A stretch of DNA of 64,000 nt from JACMLX01 sp040384325 (GTDB taxonomy: Bacteria; Gemmatimonadota; Gemmatimonadetes; Gemmatimonadales; Gemmatimonadaceae). Of this stretch, positions 8,668-17,489 are shown in pieces (the stretch's first letter is position 1; every line of letters starts with the position of its first letter). A program made the position numbers and the translations under genes. A model generated the notes under the pieces. It saw nothing but the letters and a program-made list of their open reading frames with translations, had not been told where the DNA came from and made no database searches. The stretch lies in NCBI GenBank assembly GCA_040384325.1, contig JAZKJL010000005.1, positions 372,001-436,000 of the forward strand, in the 5' to 3' direction.

Positions 8668-9261
8668 ATGCGCACTCGTTCGACGCAGGTTCGTTCGTCG
8701 TTGGCACGTACTCCGCGGGCCGATGCGGCGCTGGTCGCCGGGTCGGCCGTCATCGCACTGGCGACGGTGGTTGCCGTGCGGCAGGGTGGCACTGCAGTCT
8801 GGTGGATGGCTGGCGCGTGCGCGGTGCTGGCCGCGCTGGTGTTGCTGCGTCCGCAGCTGGGATCGCTGGGCCTGTCCTCTGCTGCCGAACGTCACGAGGT
8901 GTCGATGTGGGGGCTCCGGACGTTCGATGGCGACCAGCTGCGTGACTCGGTCTCGTGGGCCGATCTCGAGGAAGTGGCGCTGGTGACGGCCCCGCGCGGC
9001 GCACGCGCCGACGAGTCGTATCTCGTCCTTCGCGGCACGAGCGGCAACGGTGTGATCGTCTCGCACGCCGTAGCGGCCGCGGCCGGTGTGCTGTCCGCAC
9101 TCCCCGCCCATGTGCCCGAGTTCAGCGCCGTCCGCCTCTCGGCCGCGATGGCGTCGCCCGACGACGGCGTCCACATCGTGTGGCGCGCACCGCAGGCGTC
9201 GGTGGCGCACGGTGACACGGCGTGGCAGGTACACCGCTGGGAGCAGCAGTTCGCTCACTGA
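8668..9261 (+). CDS. Membrane protein with two transmembrane helices, unknown function
   Basis: The protein has 197 residues. Two adjoining hydrophobic stretches (ALVAGSAVIALATVVAV and VWWMAGACAVLAALVLL) form a helical hairpin near the N-terminus. The C-terminal part is soluble and mixed alpha/beta (WADLEEVALVTAPRGARADESYLVLRG). This layout resembles small proteins with a PH-like soluble domain after two helices, but the match is weak. The ATG follows GGGAGAG by 7 bases, which decides the start over the longer frame. It is divergent from ndh and its 3' end faces a repeat element. Confidence 0.68.
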   Translation: MRTRSTQVRSSLARTPRADAALVAGSAVIALATVVAVRQGGTAVWWMAGACAVLAALVLLRPQLGSLGLSSAAERHEVSMWGLRTFDGDQLRDSVSWADLEEVALVTAPRGARADESYLVLRGTSGNGVIVSHAVAAAAGVLSALPAHVPEFSAVRLSAAMASPDDGVHIVWRAPQASVAHGDTAWQVHRWEQQFAH

Positions 9262-9308
9262 CGCGCCCGTGGTCCGGGCGTTCGCATCGTATCGCGACAT
9301 CGTCAACT

Positions 9309-9554
9309 GCGAACCGCCTGACACAAAGACGCAACGCCACGAAGGCGCAACGCGTTCGGTGCACATAGGGACCTACGACGATTGATGCCAGAGAATGACT
9401 GGGGGGAACTGCGAAAGCGGTTCCCCTTCGTCGTTCCGTCAAGCGATTCCAGCCCACAAAAAACGTGAAATCTGGAACGCGCGTTCGCCGCCTCGATCGC
9501 GCGACGAGCGCGTTGCGTCCTTGTGCCTTCGCGCCTTTGCGTCAAGCGGTTCGC
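9309..9554. repeat. Palindromic intergenic repeat element, copy A
   Basis: The inverted ends are GCGAACCGCCTGA and its near reverse complement TCAAGCGGTTCGC (12 of 13 match). Each end is followed inward by four 8-base units (9322-9353 forward; 9510-9541 reverse) of the type CACAAAGA, CGCAACGC, CACGAAGG. The centre holds a strong hairpin, GGGGAACTGC-GAAA-GCGGTTCCCC (9403-9426), with a GNRA loop and a short outer CGACGA/TCGTCG stem. Outside the right end, 14-base units CGCACGTTGCYGTT repeat. It lies between convergent genes and could act as a two-way terminator or be a MITE-like element. The rest of 9262-9659 holds no gene. Confidence 0.75.
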
Positions 9555-9659
9555 TCTTCGCTGTTCACTCTTTGCCGTTCGCACGTTGCTGTTCGCACGT
9601 TGCCGTTCGCCCTGCGCAGTGCGCAGACAACAGGTCGCAGCCGGATTGTGCCCGCGCGA

Positions 9660-11066
9660 TCAGAGCTTCAGGTAGCTCCATTCCTTCGAGAACGGGATGC
9701 TGCTCATCAGGACACCGCGATCCTTGGTGACGAGCAGGCGATCGCTGGGGTTGATGCCGATGCCGCGCTGCGCATCGTAGAGGCCAGGTTCGACGGAGAA
9801 GGTCATGCCTTCCTGCACCACGGTGTCATCGCCGAGGGCGAGGAACGGGGCCTGGTGGCCCTCGAAGTTGGTACCCTGCCCGTGGCCGGGGCGGTGGTAG
9901 ATGAACTCCTGCATCCCCGACTTGACCTGATAGGCGTGCACCTTCTGCGCGATCTCGGAGCAGATGGCGCCTGGCTTCGTCTCCTCCACCATGATCTGCA
10001 CCGTGTCGGCCACCACCTGCCACATGCGGTCGTGGTGCGCGTTGCTGGGTGTGATGATGTAGTTGCGGTACCCCTCGCCGCCGAAGCCACCGAGCAGGAT
10101 GTCGCAGTTGACGTACACCGGCTGGCCGCGTCGCAGGCGGGTGTGGAAGAACTGGTTCGGGTGCGGATAGGCGGTGGCGACACCGGCGCGCACGTAGTTG
10201 CCGGTGACCTCGATGCCGACCGCGCTGTGCGGCTTTCCGTCGCGCTGCACGTCGCGCATCATGAGGTTGATGCCGTAGGACGAGAGGGCCTGGCCGACTT
10301 CGTAATCGGTGGCACTGGTGCCGCGCTCGAGGATGTAATCGCGGGCGAAGCAGTGCACCTTGTCGAAGTAGCGATAGGCGCGCTGGATCAGCGCGATCTC
10401 CTCCGGCGTCTTGATCATCCGCTGCGCGAGGCAGAGGTCACTGATGTCCTCGGTGCGCGAGCCGGGCAGCGTGGCGGCGAAGACTCGCTCGCTGCTGGGG
10501 GTCAGTTCCCGTTCGAGGCCGATCGTCTTGCCGGCCAGTCCGCGATCGCGCAGGTGCGTCAGCACCCAGCTCCAGAGGTCCACCCGGTTGCCGCGCTGCA
10601 CCTGCCCGAGGTTGGGGTACCCGCCGGCGGCGTGCGGATAGCAGAAGTAGGTCGTGTTCTCGGTGCACCACCACGACGTGATCAGATCGCGGTCGATGGA
10701 CGGTGAGTACCAGTAGATGGTCTCGGGCTCGTCCACCAGCAGCAGCGCCCAGGTGGTGCGTTCGCCGCTGCCGCGGAAGCAACCGGTGAAGTACACCAGG
10801 TTGGTGTCGGTCTGCAGCAGGATGGCCTGCACGCCACGCGCCTTCGCCGCCTGCCGCAACCGGTTCGTCGCCGCCTTGTACCATGCCAGCGGCAGTCGAT
10901 CAGTCCCGATGGGTGCGGGAGTCGGGTGATGCGGGTTCGGCACCAGCAACCGCGCTGACCCCTCGCGCGGTGCCGAGTCGGGCAATGCGGCCAGTTCCGC
11001 CGACGCCGCGGCCGATGCGGCGATCGAGAGACCCATGGTGCGCACGAAATCGCGTCGAGTGGACAT
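9660..11066 (-). CDS. M24-fold (Xaa-Pro peptidase-like) protein with Tat signal and altered metal site
   Basis: This 468-residue protein begins with a twin-arginine signal (MSTRRDFVRTMGLSIAASAAA), so it is likely exported folded. The N-terminal half is a creatinase-N-like domain; the C-terminal half is the pita-bread fold. D322 (VNCDILL), H395 (RPGHGQG) and E426 (TFSVEPG) fit three M24 metal ligands. The second Asp of the usual GYxxDxTR motif is not evident (GYRNYIIT), and the last ligand Glu appears as N439 (GIGINPSD). It may therefore be a non-peptidase relative, as creatinase is, or bind metal differently. The start is set by the Tat motif. It is a single gene with a repeat element at its 3' end. 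Confidence 0.85.
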   Translation of the reverse strand: MSTRRDFVRTMGLSIAASAAASAELAALPDSAPREGSARLLVPNPHHPTPAPIGTDRLPLAWYKAATNRLRQAAKARGVQAILLQTDTNLVYFTGCFRGSGERTTWALLLVDEPETIYWYSPSIDRDLITSWWCTENTTYFCYPHAAGGYPNLGQVQRGNRVDLWSWVLTHLRDRGLAGKTIGLERELTPSSERVFAATLPGSRTEDISDLCLAQRMIKTPEEIALIQRAYRYFDKVHCFARDYILERGTSATDYEVGQALSSYGINLMMRDVQRDGKPHSAVGIEVTGNYVRAGVATAYPHPNQFFHTRLRRGQPVYVNCDILLGGFGGEGYRNYIITPSNAHHDRMWQVVADTVQIMVEETKPGAICSEIAQKVHAYQVKSGMQEFIYHRPGHGQGTNFEGHQAPFLALGDDTVVQEGMTFSVEPGLYDAQRGIGINPSDRLLVTKDRGVLMSSIPFSKEWSYLKL

Positions 11067-11493
11067 CGGTGCTGGACTGGGGAGGGTTGATGTGCGGCGC
11101 GGCACTCACGGCAACAGCAGATCGCAGAAGGGCACGGCCGCAGAACTGAACTGCCGCAGAAGGGCAACGGCAAGGGGCGATTGCGTGGCACGTGTGCGCG
11201 TCGTCGCTGGTGGTGGGTGCGAGGTCGCGGATGATCGATGATCATGCTGGCTGTCGTGATCGCCGAAGCGACCGACTCGCTGATGTGAGCCGCAGTGGCC
11301 GTTCCATGCGTTTCAACCAGCCCAGAAAGGAGGTGAGGTACGGCCGTCCACGCAGACCGCCGCGCACTTCTGCGGCCGTTCCGTTCTGCGGCTGTTGCAG
11401 TGCTGCGATCCGCAGTCGCTGTTGCGGTCGCAGTTAGGCTTGCTGGACGACCGTGACTTGGGCCGTATGGTGTTTCGACAGGGAGACGAAAGC
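11067..11493. other. Intergenic region with inverted repeat and 16S-tail complement
   Basis: This 427-base region separates the divergent M24 and nucleotidase genes. It contains a 25-base inverted repeat (11138-11162 and 11367-11391, 23 of 25 match). Between the arms lies AGAAAGGAGGTGA (11324-11336), which is complementary to the usual 3' end of 16S rRNA but has no start codon at the right distance. No protein gene is supported here. Confidence 0.6.
11138..11391. repeat. Long-spaced inverted repeat (copy E, different motif)
   Basis: The left arm is a 25-mer that begins CCGCAGAACTGAAC, and the right arm is its inverse with two mismatches. The arms are separated by 204 bases. The left arm belongs to a degenerate 16-base periodicity (CGCAGAAG, then CGCAGAAC, then CGCAGAAG at 16-base steps). 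Unlike copies A-D it lies between divergent genes and lacks the CGCAAAGG-type array. Confidence 0.6.
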
Positions 11494-12027
11494 GTGCAGC
11501 GGATCGCGATCGACATGGACGAGGTGCTCGCCGACACGGCGGCACATCAGTTGGCGTGGTACGAGCGCGACTTCGGGCCCGGACCGACCGCCGCCGACCT
11601 GCACGGCTCGCACCTCTCGGCGCAGGTGCCGGCGGCGCACCGCGCGCGCATCGTGGAACACCTGCACCATCCGCAATTCTTCCGCGACATCCCCGTCATG
11701 CCCGGCGCGATCGAGGCGGTGCAGGCGCTGTCGACGCGGTACGAGGTGTTCGTGGCCAGCGCGGCGATGGAGCATCCGGTCAGTTTCGCCGCCAAGTTCG
11801 AGTGGCTGCGCGAACACTTTCCCATGATCGCGCCGTCACACTGCGTGTTCTGCGGTGACAAGAGCATCGTCGGTGCCGAGTACCTGCTGGACGACAGTCC
11901 GTACCAGCTGGTCCGGTTTCGTGGCACGCCGGTGATCTTCACCGCCGCACACAACGTGCACGAGACGCGGTTCCGGCGCGTGGCCGACTGGCCCGACGCC
12001 GTCGCACAACTGCTGGCGATCCCCTGA
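11494..12027 (+). CDS. 5'(3')-deoxyribonucleotidase-like HAD phosphatase (NT5C family)
   Basis: The product of 177 residues is a haloacid dehalogenase-fold phosphatase. Motif I is IAIDMDEVLADT, with nucleophile D7 and acid D9. The cap region is followed by a motif II serine in VFVASAAME, and LLDDSPYQL supplies the motif IV acidic pair. This pattern is that of the cytosolic 5'-nucleotidase C family, which dephosphorylates (deoxy)nucleoside monophosphates. The GTG start is chosen because GGGAGA lies 7 bases upstream and the protein then starts right at the first beta strand; an ATG at 11467 is the alternative. It is first in a three-gene plus-strand run with a DUF3224 protein and a rhomboid protease. 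Confidence 0.85.
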   Translation: MQRIAIDMDEVLADTAAHQLAWYERDFGPGPTAADLHGSHLSAQVPAAHRARIVEHLHHPQFFRDIPVMPGAIEAVQALSTRYEVFVASAAMEHPVSFAAKFEWLREHFPMIAPSHCVFCGDKSIVGAEYLLDDSPYQLVRFRGTPVIFTAAHNVHETRFRRVADWPDAVAQLLAIP

Positions 12028-12046
12028 CCCTCACCGCCGGCGAAAC

Positions 12047-12559
12047 ATGCGGATCCTCCTCGTCGTACCATTGATCACGGCCACGCTGCTGCCGCTGTCG
12101 GCGCCGCGTGCCTCTTTCTCCTCCGTTTCCCTCGCCCACACCATCGTGTCACCGGTGCCGACACACGCCCGCGGGACCTTTGAGGTGCAGATCGCACCGC
12201 TCCCCGCCGACGACTACGCGGACGCAGCGACGCTCGGCCGCATGACGATCGACAAGCAGTTCAGCGGCGACCTGACCGGCACGGGCAAGGGCCAGATGCT
12301 GACCGGCATGGGCACGACGAAGGGTTCGGCGGCGTACTCCGCCATCGAGCGGGTGACCGGCGTGCTGGCTGGCCGCAGCGGGAGCTTCCTGCTGCAGCAC
12401 ACCGGCATCATGCACGACGGTGCGCAGCAGCTCACGATCACGATCGTGCCCACCAGTGGCACGGGCGACCTCGCCGGCATCAGCGGCACCCTGGCCATCA
12501 TCATCGAGGGCAAGGTGCACCGGTACGACCTCGAGTACGTGCTGCCCGCCGCGCACTGA
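12047..12559 (+). CDS. DUF3224 family protein with signal peptide
   Basis: This gene encodes 170 residues. The family pattern is clear: GTFEVQ, then DKQFSGDLTGTGKGQML, then GSAAYSAIERVTGVLAGRSGSFLLQH, then VPTSGTGDLAGISG and a final HRYDLEYVL. DUF3224 proteins form a small beta-barrel of unknown function. Most relatives are cytosolic; this copy has an added hydrophobic N-terminus (ILLVVPLITATLLPLSA) that looks like a signal peptide. It lies 19 bases after the nucleotidase gene and 10 bases before the rhomboid gene, so the three are probably co-transcribed. Confidence 0.85.
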   Translation: MRILLVVPLITATLLPLSAPRASFSSVSLAHTIVSPVPTHARGTFEVQIAPLPADDYADAATLGRMTIDKQFSGDLTGTGKGQMLTGMGTTKGSAAYSAIERVTGVLAGRSGSFLLQHTGIMHDGAQQLTITIVPTSGTGDLAGISGTLAIIIEGKVHRYDLEYVLPAAH

Positions 12560-12569
12560 CACCGTCGCC

Positions 12570-13154
12570 ATGGCCCGCACCCTCGTCCGCACATCGCGCA
12601 GCGTCACCCGGTCGCTGAAGACGCAGGTCGTCACGCTCGGCGCGTCGGTGACGGCGTTCTGGGCGACGTTCGGCGTCAACGCGTTACTGGGCGGTGCGCT
12701 GCTGCGCTTCGGCATCGTGCCGCGCACGACGAATGGCCTGCTGGGCATCCTCGCTGCGCCGTTCCTGCACGTGAACCTGGCGCACCTCATCGCCAACACG
12801 ATCTCGTTCCTGCTCTTCGGCTGGCTGGTGATGCTGCGCGACCGGCGCCACTTCGGCGTGGTGACACTGATGGCAGTGCTGGGCAGCGGGCTGGTGTCGT
12901 GGACCCTGGGCGCACCGGGCTCGGTGCACATCGGCGCCAGCGGCGTGGTGTTCGGCTACTTCGGCTTCCTGCTCCTCGCCGGGTTCTATGCGAGGAGCCT
13001 GGGCAGCATCGTGCTCAGCCTGGCGGTGGCGGTGTTGTGGGGCGGGACGGTGTTCGGGGTGCTCCCGGGGACGCCGGGGGTGAGCTGGCAGGGGCACCTT
13101 GGTGGGTTCGTGGGTGGGGTGTTGGCGGCGCGGCGGTTTCGGGTGAGGGGGTAG
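12570..13154 (+). CDS. Rhomboid family intramembrane serine protease
   Basis: The 194-residue membrane protein has about six transmembrane helices. The catalytic dyad is visible as S124 in HIGASGVVFGY and H176 in QGHLGGFVGG. The HxxxxHLxxN-type motif (FLHVNLAHLIANTISFLLFG) supplies the oxyanion-side residues. Rhomboids cut substrate helices inside the membrane; the substrate here is unknown. The N-terminus is basic and cytoplasmic. It is the last gene of a short operon, and its 3' end faces a convergent lipoprotein gene 54 bases away. Confidence 0.92.
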   Translation: MARTLVRTSRSVTRSLKTQVVTLGASVTAFWATFGVNALLGGALLRFGIVPRTTNGLLGILAAPFLHVNLAHLIANTISFLLFGWLVMLRDRRHFGVVTLMAVLGSGLVSWTLGAPGSVHIGASGVVFGYFGFLLLAGFYARSLGSIVLSLAVAVLWGGTVFGVLPGTPGVSWQGHLGGFVGGVLAARRFRVRG

Positions 13155-13208
13155 GCGAGCGAGCAAACACCGCGGACACAGGGAAGTAGGCTTCGCCGAG
13201 CGTAGCAC

Positions 13209-14144
13209 TCACTTCACGACGGAATCAACCGCCGCAGCCAACGTACCTTCGGACGCACAGCAGCCAAGGCTTCCGCAGCGTCCCCATCCTGGGTCGCTGA
13301 ACGGGTCACCTTCCGTAATCCTCAAAAGGGTACTGTCCCGCTGCATGAATTTGCCTAGCAGGGAGCTGAATGTGCTGTCGCTTCCTCCGCGCCGTCGTGC
13401 GATAACAGAGAGTCGCTCCGCAGCTTCACAGCTGATGAATGCGACGTCGCCTACGCTGTCGGGATGCGTATGCCCGCACTGCTTCCACTGCCCATCCCGT
13501 AGCCAGGCCAGCTCGTAATCTTTCGGGCCACTAAGCTTCATGGTCAACGTCCACGATTGCCATTCGCCGACGATTTTTGTCTGGCCATCAGGACGTCCCG
13601 CTGGCGTCGAGGTGACGGTCGAGAATTCGATCGACTCGCGAGAGTTGCCACGGTTCTTCTTGACTGAGTAGAGAAACTCTTCGCAGTTTCTGTCACGAGA
13701 CACATCGAAGACGGCGATGACAAGTTCACGCCCGCCCGTGCCCCTGCGGGGAAATGAGTCCATGGCCAAAGGTGCCTTCAGCAAAACGTCAAGCGTCTTC
13801 GGTGGATTCCCGCGACAGACTGACCGCGACTGGCGCTCTACCCTCGCTTTGGCGTCGCGTGAGTTCTGCAGCAGCCAACGCAGCTTCGCTTCAAGTGGAG
13901 CGAGGGCAGCACCTTTTGCGGTCGACCAACTCACTGGGAGCAAATTTCCACACGTGAGTGACCCTCCATTCTCGTTCGGAATACAGTCCTCATCCAGTCC
14001 CGTTGCAGATCCTCCCTCTGTCGGGCGTACATCCGATACCGCAGAATCTCCCATGCCTTGCTTGGACGGCGCGCCTTCGGGCTTGCAAGCTATCGCTGCC
14101 ACTGGCAGCAGCAGGGTGGTCAAAAACTTCCACGACTCTCGCAT
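13209..14144 (-). CDS. Putative lipoprotein, atypical base composition
   Basis: The product has 311 residues. The signal LTTLLLPVAAIAC ends in a lipobox, so it should be lipid-anchored. It contains many cysteines (about ten), for example CIPNENGGSLTC, CRGNPP, CEEFLY and CGSLGCC, which suggests disulfides in the periplasm. No named domain is recognised. Codon use is visibly less GC-rich than in most of the window, a feature shared with the 3' half of the kinase gene next door. The kinase gene ends 55 bases before this start on the same strand, so both may be expressed together. Confidence 0.72.
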   Translation of the reverse strand: MRESWKFLTTLLLPVAAIACKPEGAPSKQGMGDSAVSDVRPTEGGSATGLDEDCIPNENGGSLTCGNLLPVSWSTAKGAALAPLEAKLRWLLQNSRDAKARVERQSRSVCRGNPPKTLDVLLKAPLAMDSFPRRGTGGRELVIAVFDVSRDRNCEEFLYSVKKNRGNSRESIEFSTVTSTPAGRPDGQTKIVGEWQSWTLTMKLSGPKDYELAWLRDGQWKQCGHTHPDSVGDVAFISCEAAERLSVIARRRGGSDSTFSSLLGKFMQRDSTLLRITEGDPFSDPGWGRCGSLGCCASEGTLAAAVDSVVK

Positions 14145-14199
14145 CCGTCACCTCGTGCATGAGTGATTGTACGTCTTGCCAGCAGAACTAACCCGAGCT

Positions 14200-17100
14200 T
14201 CATTCGCGTTCGGCCCACGTGAGTGCAACCAGTGCGTCGCGACATCGTGAACCGACTATGCGTTCGCCCGCCGGCCACTCGAGCGTAGCGCATAGCTCCA
14301 GCGATCGTCGCAAACCCGCGCCCTGCGCAGGGTCGAATAGCACGAAGTCCATCGAGCCGGAGAATTCCGTCATCGCCGTGCGGATCCGATTGCGAGCAGA
14401 CGTCGAGTCACCCGTCCGCAGTAGCAGCCATGTCTCGATGAACCTCGTGTCCCACGTGATGGACGTTGCGGCCGCCCCTGCTCGGTCCGTCATCATGGAT
14501 TGGAGCAAACGTCGCACCTCAAGCATCTTGCCCCTGCCGAGCAGCGCGAACGCGCGAATGATCGGATCAGATGGGTGGGCATTGGCTGGTAACACCGCTC
14601 GAGGACAGGTCAGTGCCATCCAATCTGAGGGAGAAAGAATATCGCGTGTGATGCGATCCGTTTCGGCTGGTGAATACGCTGCCTGCAACGCGCTACGGGC
14701 GGCGGCTCGACGACCAGCTAACTGCGCGCAGTCGCCGCGGCTGGCACTGACGGCATACCGCGCTGCAGCTGCTGCTGCAGGCAAGACCAATCCGTCTGGT
14801 TCAACGGCTGACGCCGCAGTGGCACGAGTGAAGAGGTCGAGTGTCACATCCGTGGCGTTGACGATCACTGCAAGCGACAGCAGACTCCGAACGGCCGCGC
14901 GATCGAGCGAGTCGCGCAACGTGAGAAGGCGCGTGGATACTGCCCGTGCACCAGTGAAGTCACCCGTACGAAGCATGACACGAACCTCGGACAGGCCAAC
15001 TTGCAGCGATTCACTTCGGGTCACGGCGAGATTCGCCGCCGTACGCAGCGTGGACAGCGCCGTCGATCCCTGACCCGGCGACTCCAGAATGCCTGCGTAT
15101 TCCAACGCCCGTGCATGAAGTAGCTGGGCCGGAAGACTTCGCGGTGCGCGGGATGCGAGAGATGCAGCAATCTCCAGGAGCCGGAGCCGACCGCGACGCA
15201 CTGCAGTCTGAAAAGTCGCGGGAATGGTCCCTCTTCCACCGGCGCGCATGCGTTCGGACTGGATCGGATACACCACGACGGAATCGCCCTGGACCGACGG
15301 CAGCCCTTGCATCGGCACAGCAAGCTCCAGCACGCCTGTCCGCTGTGATGGGTTCACAGCCAGCGCCGCACGAGGCAAACGGTCGAACAACCGAACGAGA
15401 TGTGGTGATTGCAGTCGTCGAATTGCTTCATCGTATGCACGAAGTGCGCTCCAGTACGACGTCCTGAAGCGATATCCGGTGGGACTCGACCGGTCACGGA
15501 GGACTACGGAGTCAGTTTGCAAACAGTCACCGAGTCCATACCACGCGGCGAACGAGCCGCCACCTAGTCGCGTCGCAGTCACAAACGCCGCACACGCGTG
15601 CTGCATATCGTCAGTCGCTCGCAAGAAGATTCCCGTCGCCAGAAGGGAGTCTTGAAGTGTCAGTCGCTGCGCCGCCAGCGCTGTCCGTGCCTGTTCACGC
15701 CACGCGGCGGGCACCTTCGGCTGACGCCAGCTACCCACGATCGCCTGCCACAAAACCGCTTGCGGTAGAGCGCCGCTTCTCCCGGCCTCCGCAAACTCCG
15801 CCGCAGCAACATCTAGGTCGCCTCGCACCACCGACGCCCACCCCTCCCCGAACTGCCGCACCGCCGCCGTCGGCCGATCACGCACGAACGTCAACGGCTC
15901 CGCCGAGTCCGGCGCCACCTGCTGCGCCATCAACACGCGCGCCGCCAGCAATCGCAACGAATCGCCACGCGCGCTGTCCGTCGCGGGGAGCCGCACCGTC
16001 ACCCGACGCATCGCGGCACCCACCCGCACCTGCGCCGTCACCTGCGTGCCGCCGTCGATGCTGCTCGCGCGCACGTCGAGCCGCGTGCCACCCTCGCGTG
16101 CCGTGGCCGACAATGCCACCCCGGCCTGCACGTCGGGCCACGCGGCCAGTTCGTCGCTCAAGACGCGCGCCATCGGCGCCGACCGCGTCGTGTCGCCAAC
16201 TGCCACGAGATGAAAGGCGCGTGCGTTCACGTCGCTCGCCAACGCCTCTGGTGTCGCCTGTCCTGCGCCCGGAAACCGCGGCGCTGCGATCACGACCGCC
16301 GTCACTGCCGCCAGCACCGCGACGCCCGGTACCAGCCAGCGCCGCATGCCGCCAGGCATTGCGCGTACCGGACCGGCGACCGACGACGGGATCGTCCGAC
16401 GCGCCGCACTCACCCGCAGCGCCCCCGACCCCGAACTCCCGCCATCCAGCGCCGCCACGAACTCCCCCATCGACGCAAAGCGATCCGCCGGCGTGGGACA
16501 CAACGCGCGCTCGATCGCATCCTCCACCGCCTGCGGCACACTCGGGCGATGGGTGCGCACCGGCACCTGCTGCCCCACCAGCCGCAGCGCACGCAGCCCT
16601 TCCGTATTCGCCGCCACATGCGGCGGCACGCCCGCCAGCATCTCGTACAGCACCAGCGCCAGTTCGTACTGGTCGCTCCGCCCATCGATGCCCTTCTCGG
16701 CGCACAGCTGCTCGGGACTCATGTACTGCAGCGTCCCCACCGCCGTCCCGGTGGAGGTGGCGAGGGTGCCCGCCGAGTACTCCAGCGCGCGCGCCACTCC
16801 GAAATCCGTGAGCAGCGCGCCATCCGGAGTGAGCAGGATGTTGGCCGGCTTCACGTCGCGATGGATGATCCCCGCCTTGTGCGCATGGCCCAGCGCCGCC
16901 GCCACCTGCCGCGTGATCGACAGCGCCTCGTCCACCGGCAGCTGGTGTTCGCGCGCCAGTCGCTCGGCCAGCGACGGTCCACGCGCGAGCGCGATCACGA
17001 AATACGGCGCACCACGCCATTCGCCGGTGCCGTAGACGTGCGCGATATGCGGATGGTCGAGCTTCGAGGTGAGCCGGATCTCGCGTCGGAACCGCTCGCT

Positions 17101-17259
17101 CACGCTGGAGTCGACCAGCTCCTCCCGTAGCACCTTGATCGCCACGTCGCGCTCCAGCACGCGGTCGTGCGCCTGGTACACGATGGCGTGCGATCCGCGG
17201 CCGAGTTCAGCGACGACGGTGTACCGATCCTCGATGTCACACGGCAGTTCTGGAAGCAC
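14200..17259 (-). CDS. Eukaryotic-type Ser/Thr protein kinase with periplasmic helical-repeat region
   Basis: The protein has 1019 residues. The kinase domain (about 12-275) is complete: glycine loop ELGRGSHAIVYQA, K42 in VAIKVL, HRD with D135 in IIHRDVKPANILL, DFG at 152-154, and SPEQL in place of APE. One transmembrane helix follows (LVPGVAVLAAVTAVVIAA, near 320). The outer part has a region like a solute-response module and then alpha-helical repeats of TPR type (residues about 450-1000, e.g. RPTAAVRQFGEGWASVVRGDL). This is a receptor-kinase plan common in Gemmatimonadota. The start codon is GTG. Base composition changes near residue 520, where the downstream part becomes less GC-rich. Targets are unknown. 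Confidence 0.92.
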   Translation of the reverse strand: MLPELPCDIEDRYTVVAELGRGSHAIVYQAHDRVLERDVAIKVLREELVDSSVSERFRREIRLTSKLDHPHIAHVYGTGEWRGAPYFVIALARGPSLAERLAREHQLPVDEALSITRQVAAALGHAHKAGIIHRDVKPANILLTPDGALLTDFGVARALEYSAGTLATSTGTAVGTLQYMSPEQLCAEKGIDGRSDQYELALVLYEMLAGVPPHVAANTEGLRALRLVGQQVPVRTHRPSVPQAVEDAIERALCPTPADRFASMGEFVAALDGGSSGSGALRVSAARRTIPSSVAGPVRAMPGGMRRWLVPGVAVLAAVTAVVIAAPRFPGAGQATPEALASDVNARAFHLVAVGDTTRSAPMARVLSDELAAWPDVQAGVALSATAREGGTRLDVRASSIDGGTQVTAQVRVGAAMRRVTVRLPATDSARGDSLRLLAARVLMAQQVAPDSAEPLTFVRDRPTAAVRQFGEGWASVVRGDLDVAAAEFAEAGRSGALPQAVLWQAIVGSWRQPKVPAAWREQARTALAAQRLTLQDSLLATGIFLRATDDMQHACAAFVTATRLGGGSFAAWYGLGDCLQTDSVVLRDRSSPTGYRFRTSYWSALRAYDEAIRRLQSPHLVRLFDRLPRAALAVNPSQRTGVLELAVPMQGLPSVQGDSVVVYPIQSERMRAGGRGTIPATFQTAVRRGRLRLLEIAASLASRAPRSLPAQLLHARALEYAGILESPGQGSTALSTLRTAANLAVTRSESLQVGLSEVRVMLRTGDFTGARAVSTRLLTLRDSLDRAAVRSLLSLAVIVNATDVTLDLFTRATAASAVEPDGLVLPAAAAAARYAVSASRGDCAQLAGRRAAARSALQAAYSPAETDRITRDILSPSDWMALTCPRAVLPANAHPSDPIIRAFALLGRGKMLEVRRLLQSMMTDRAGAAATSITWDTRFIETWLLLRTGDSTSARNRIRTAMTEFSGSMDFVLFDPAQGAGLRRSLELCATLEWPAGERIVGSRCRDALVALTWAERE

Positions 17260-17407
17260 GGCGAGCTCGGGCTGGCGGCACTCCTACGGTATGCCCACCC
17301 GGCAGCATTCGCCACATCGTCACCAATTCCGGCATGGCTGAGATCGGTCTGACACGAATTGGGACCGCAGTGTCACATGCCGCCGGACGCACGTGACGAG
17401 ACGCAAG

Positions 17408-17444
17408 AACGCGGAGCTGACGGGGTCTCCGTCAGCTCCGCGTT
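17408..17444 (-). terminator. Strong perfect hairpin after the 197-residue exported protein gene
   Basis: Two 16-base arms (AACGCGGAGCTGACGG and its exact complement) enclose a 5-base GGTCT loop. The hairpin lies 45 bases past the stop codon of the minus-strand gene and before the kinase gene. No U-run follows, so it is a likely but not classical intrinsic terminator. Confidence 0.55.
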
Positions 17445-17489
17445 CACGTGTCACGTCGTGCGTGGTGGTCACGCCGGCGCGAACCGAGC

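Noticed and set aside
11324..11345. Fragment of a 16S rRNA gene end or an rpsU leader
   Set aside because: Beyond 13 bases the flanks do not match the 16S tail, and no S21-like reading frame follows.
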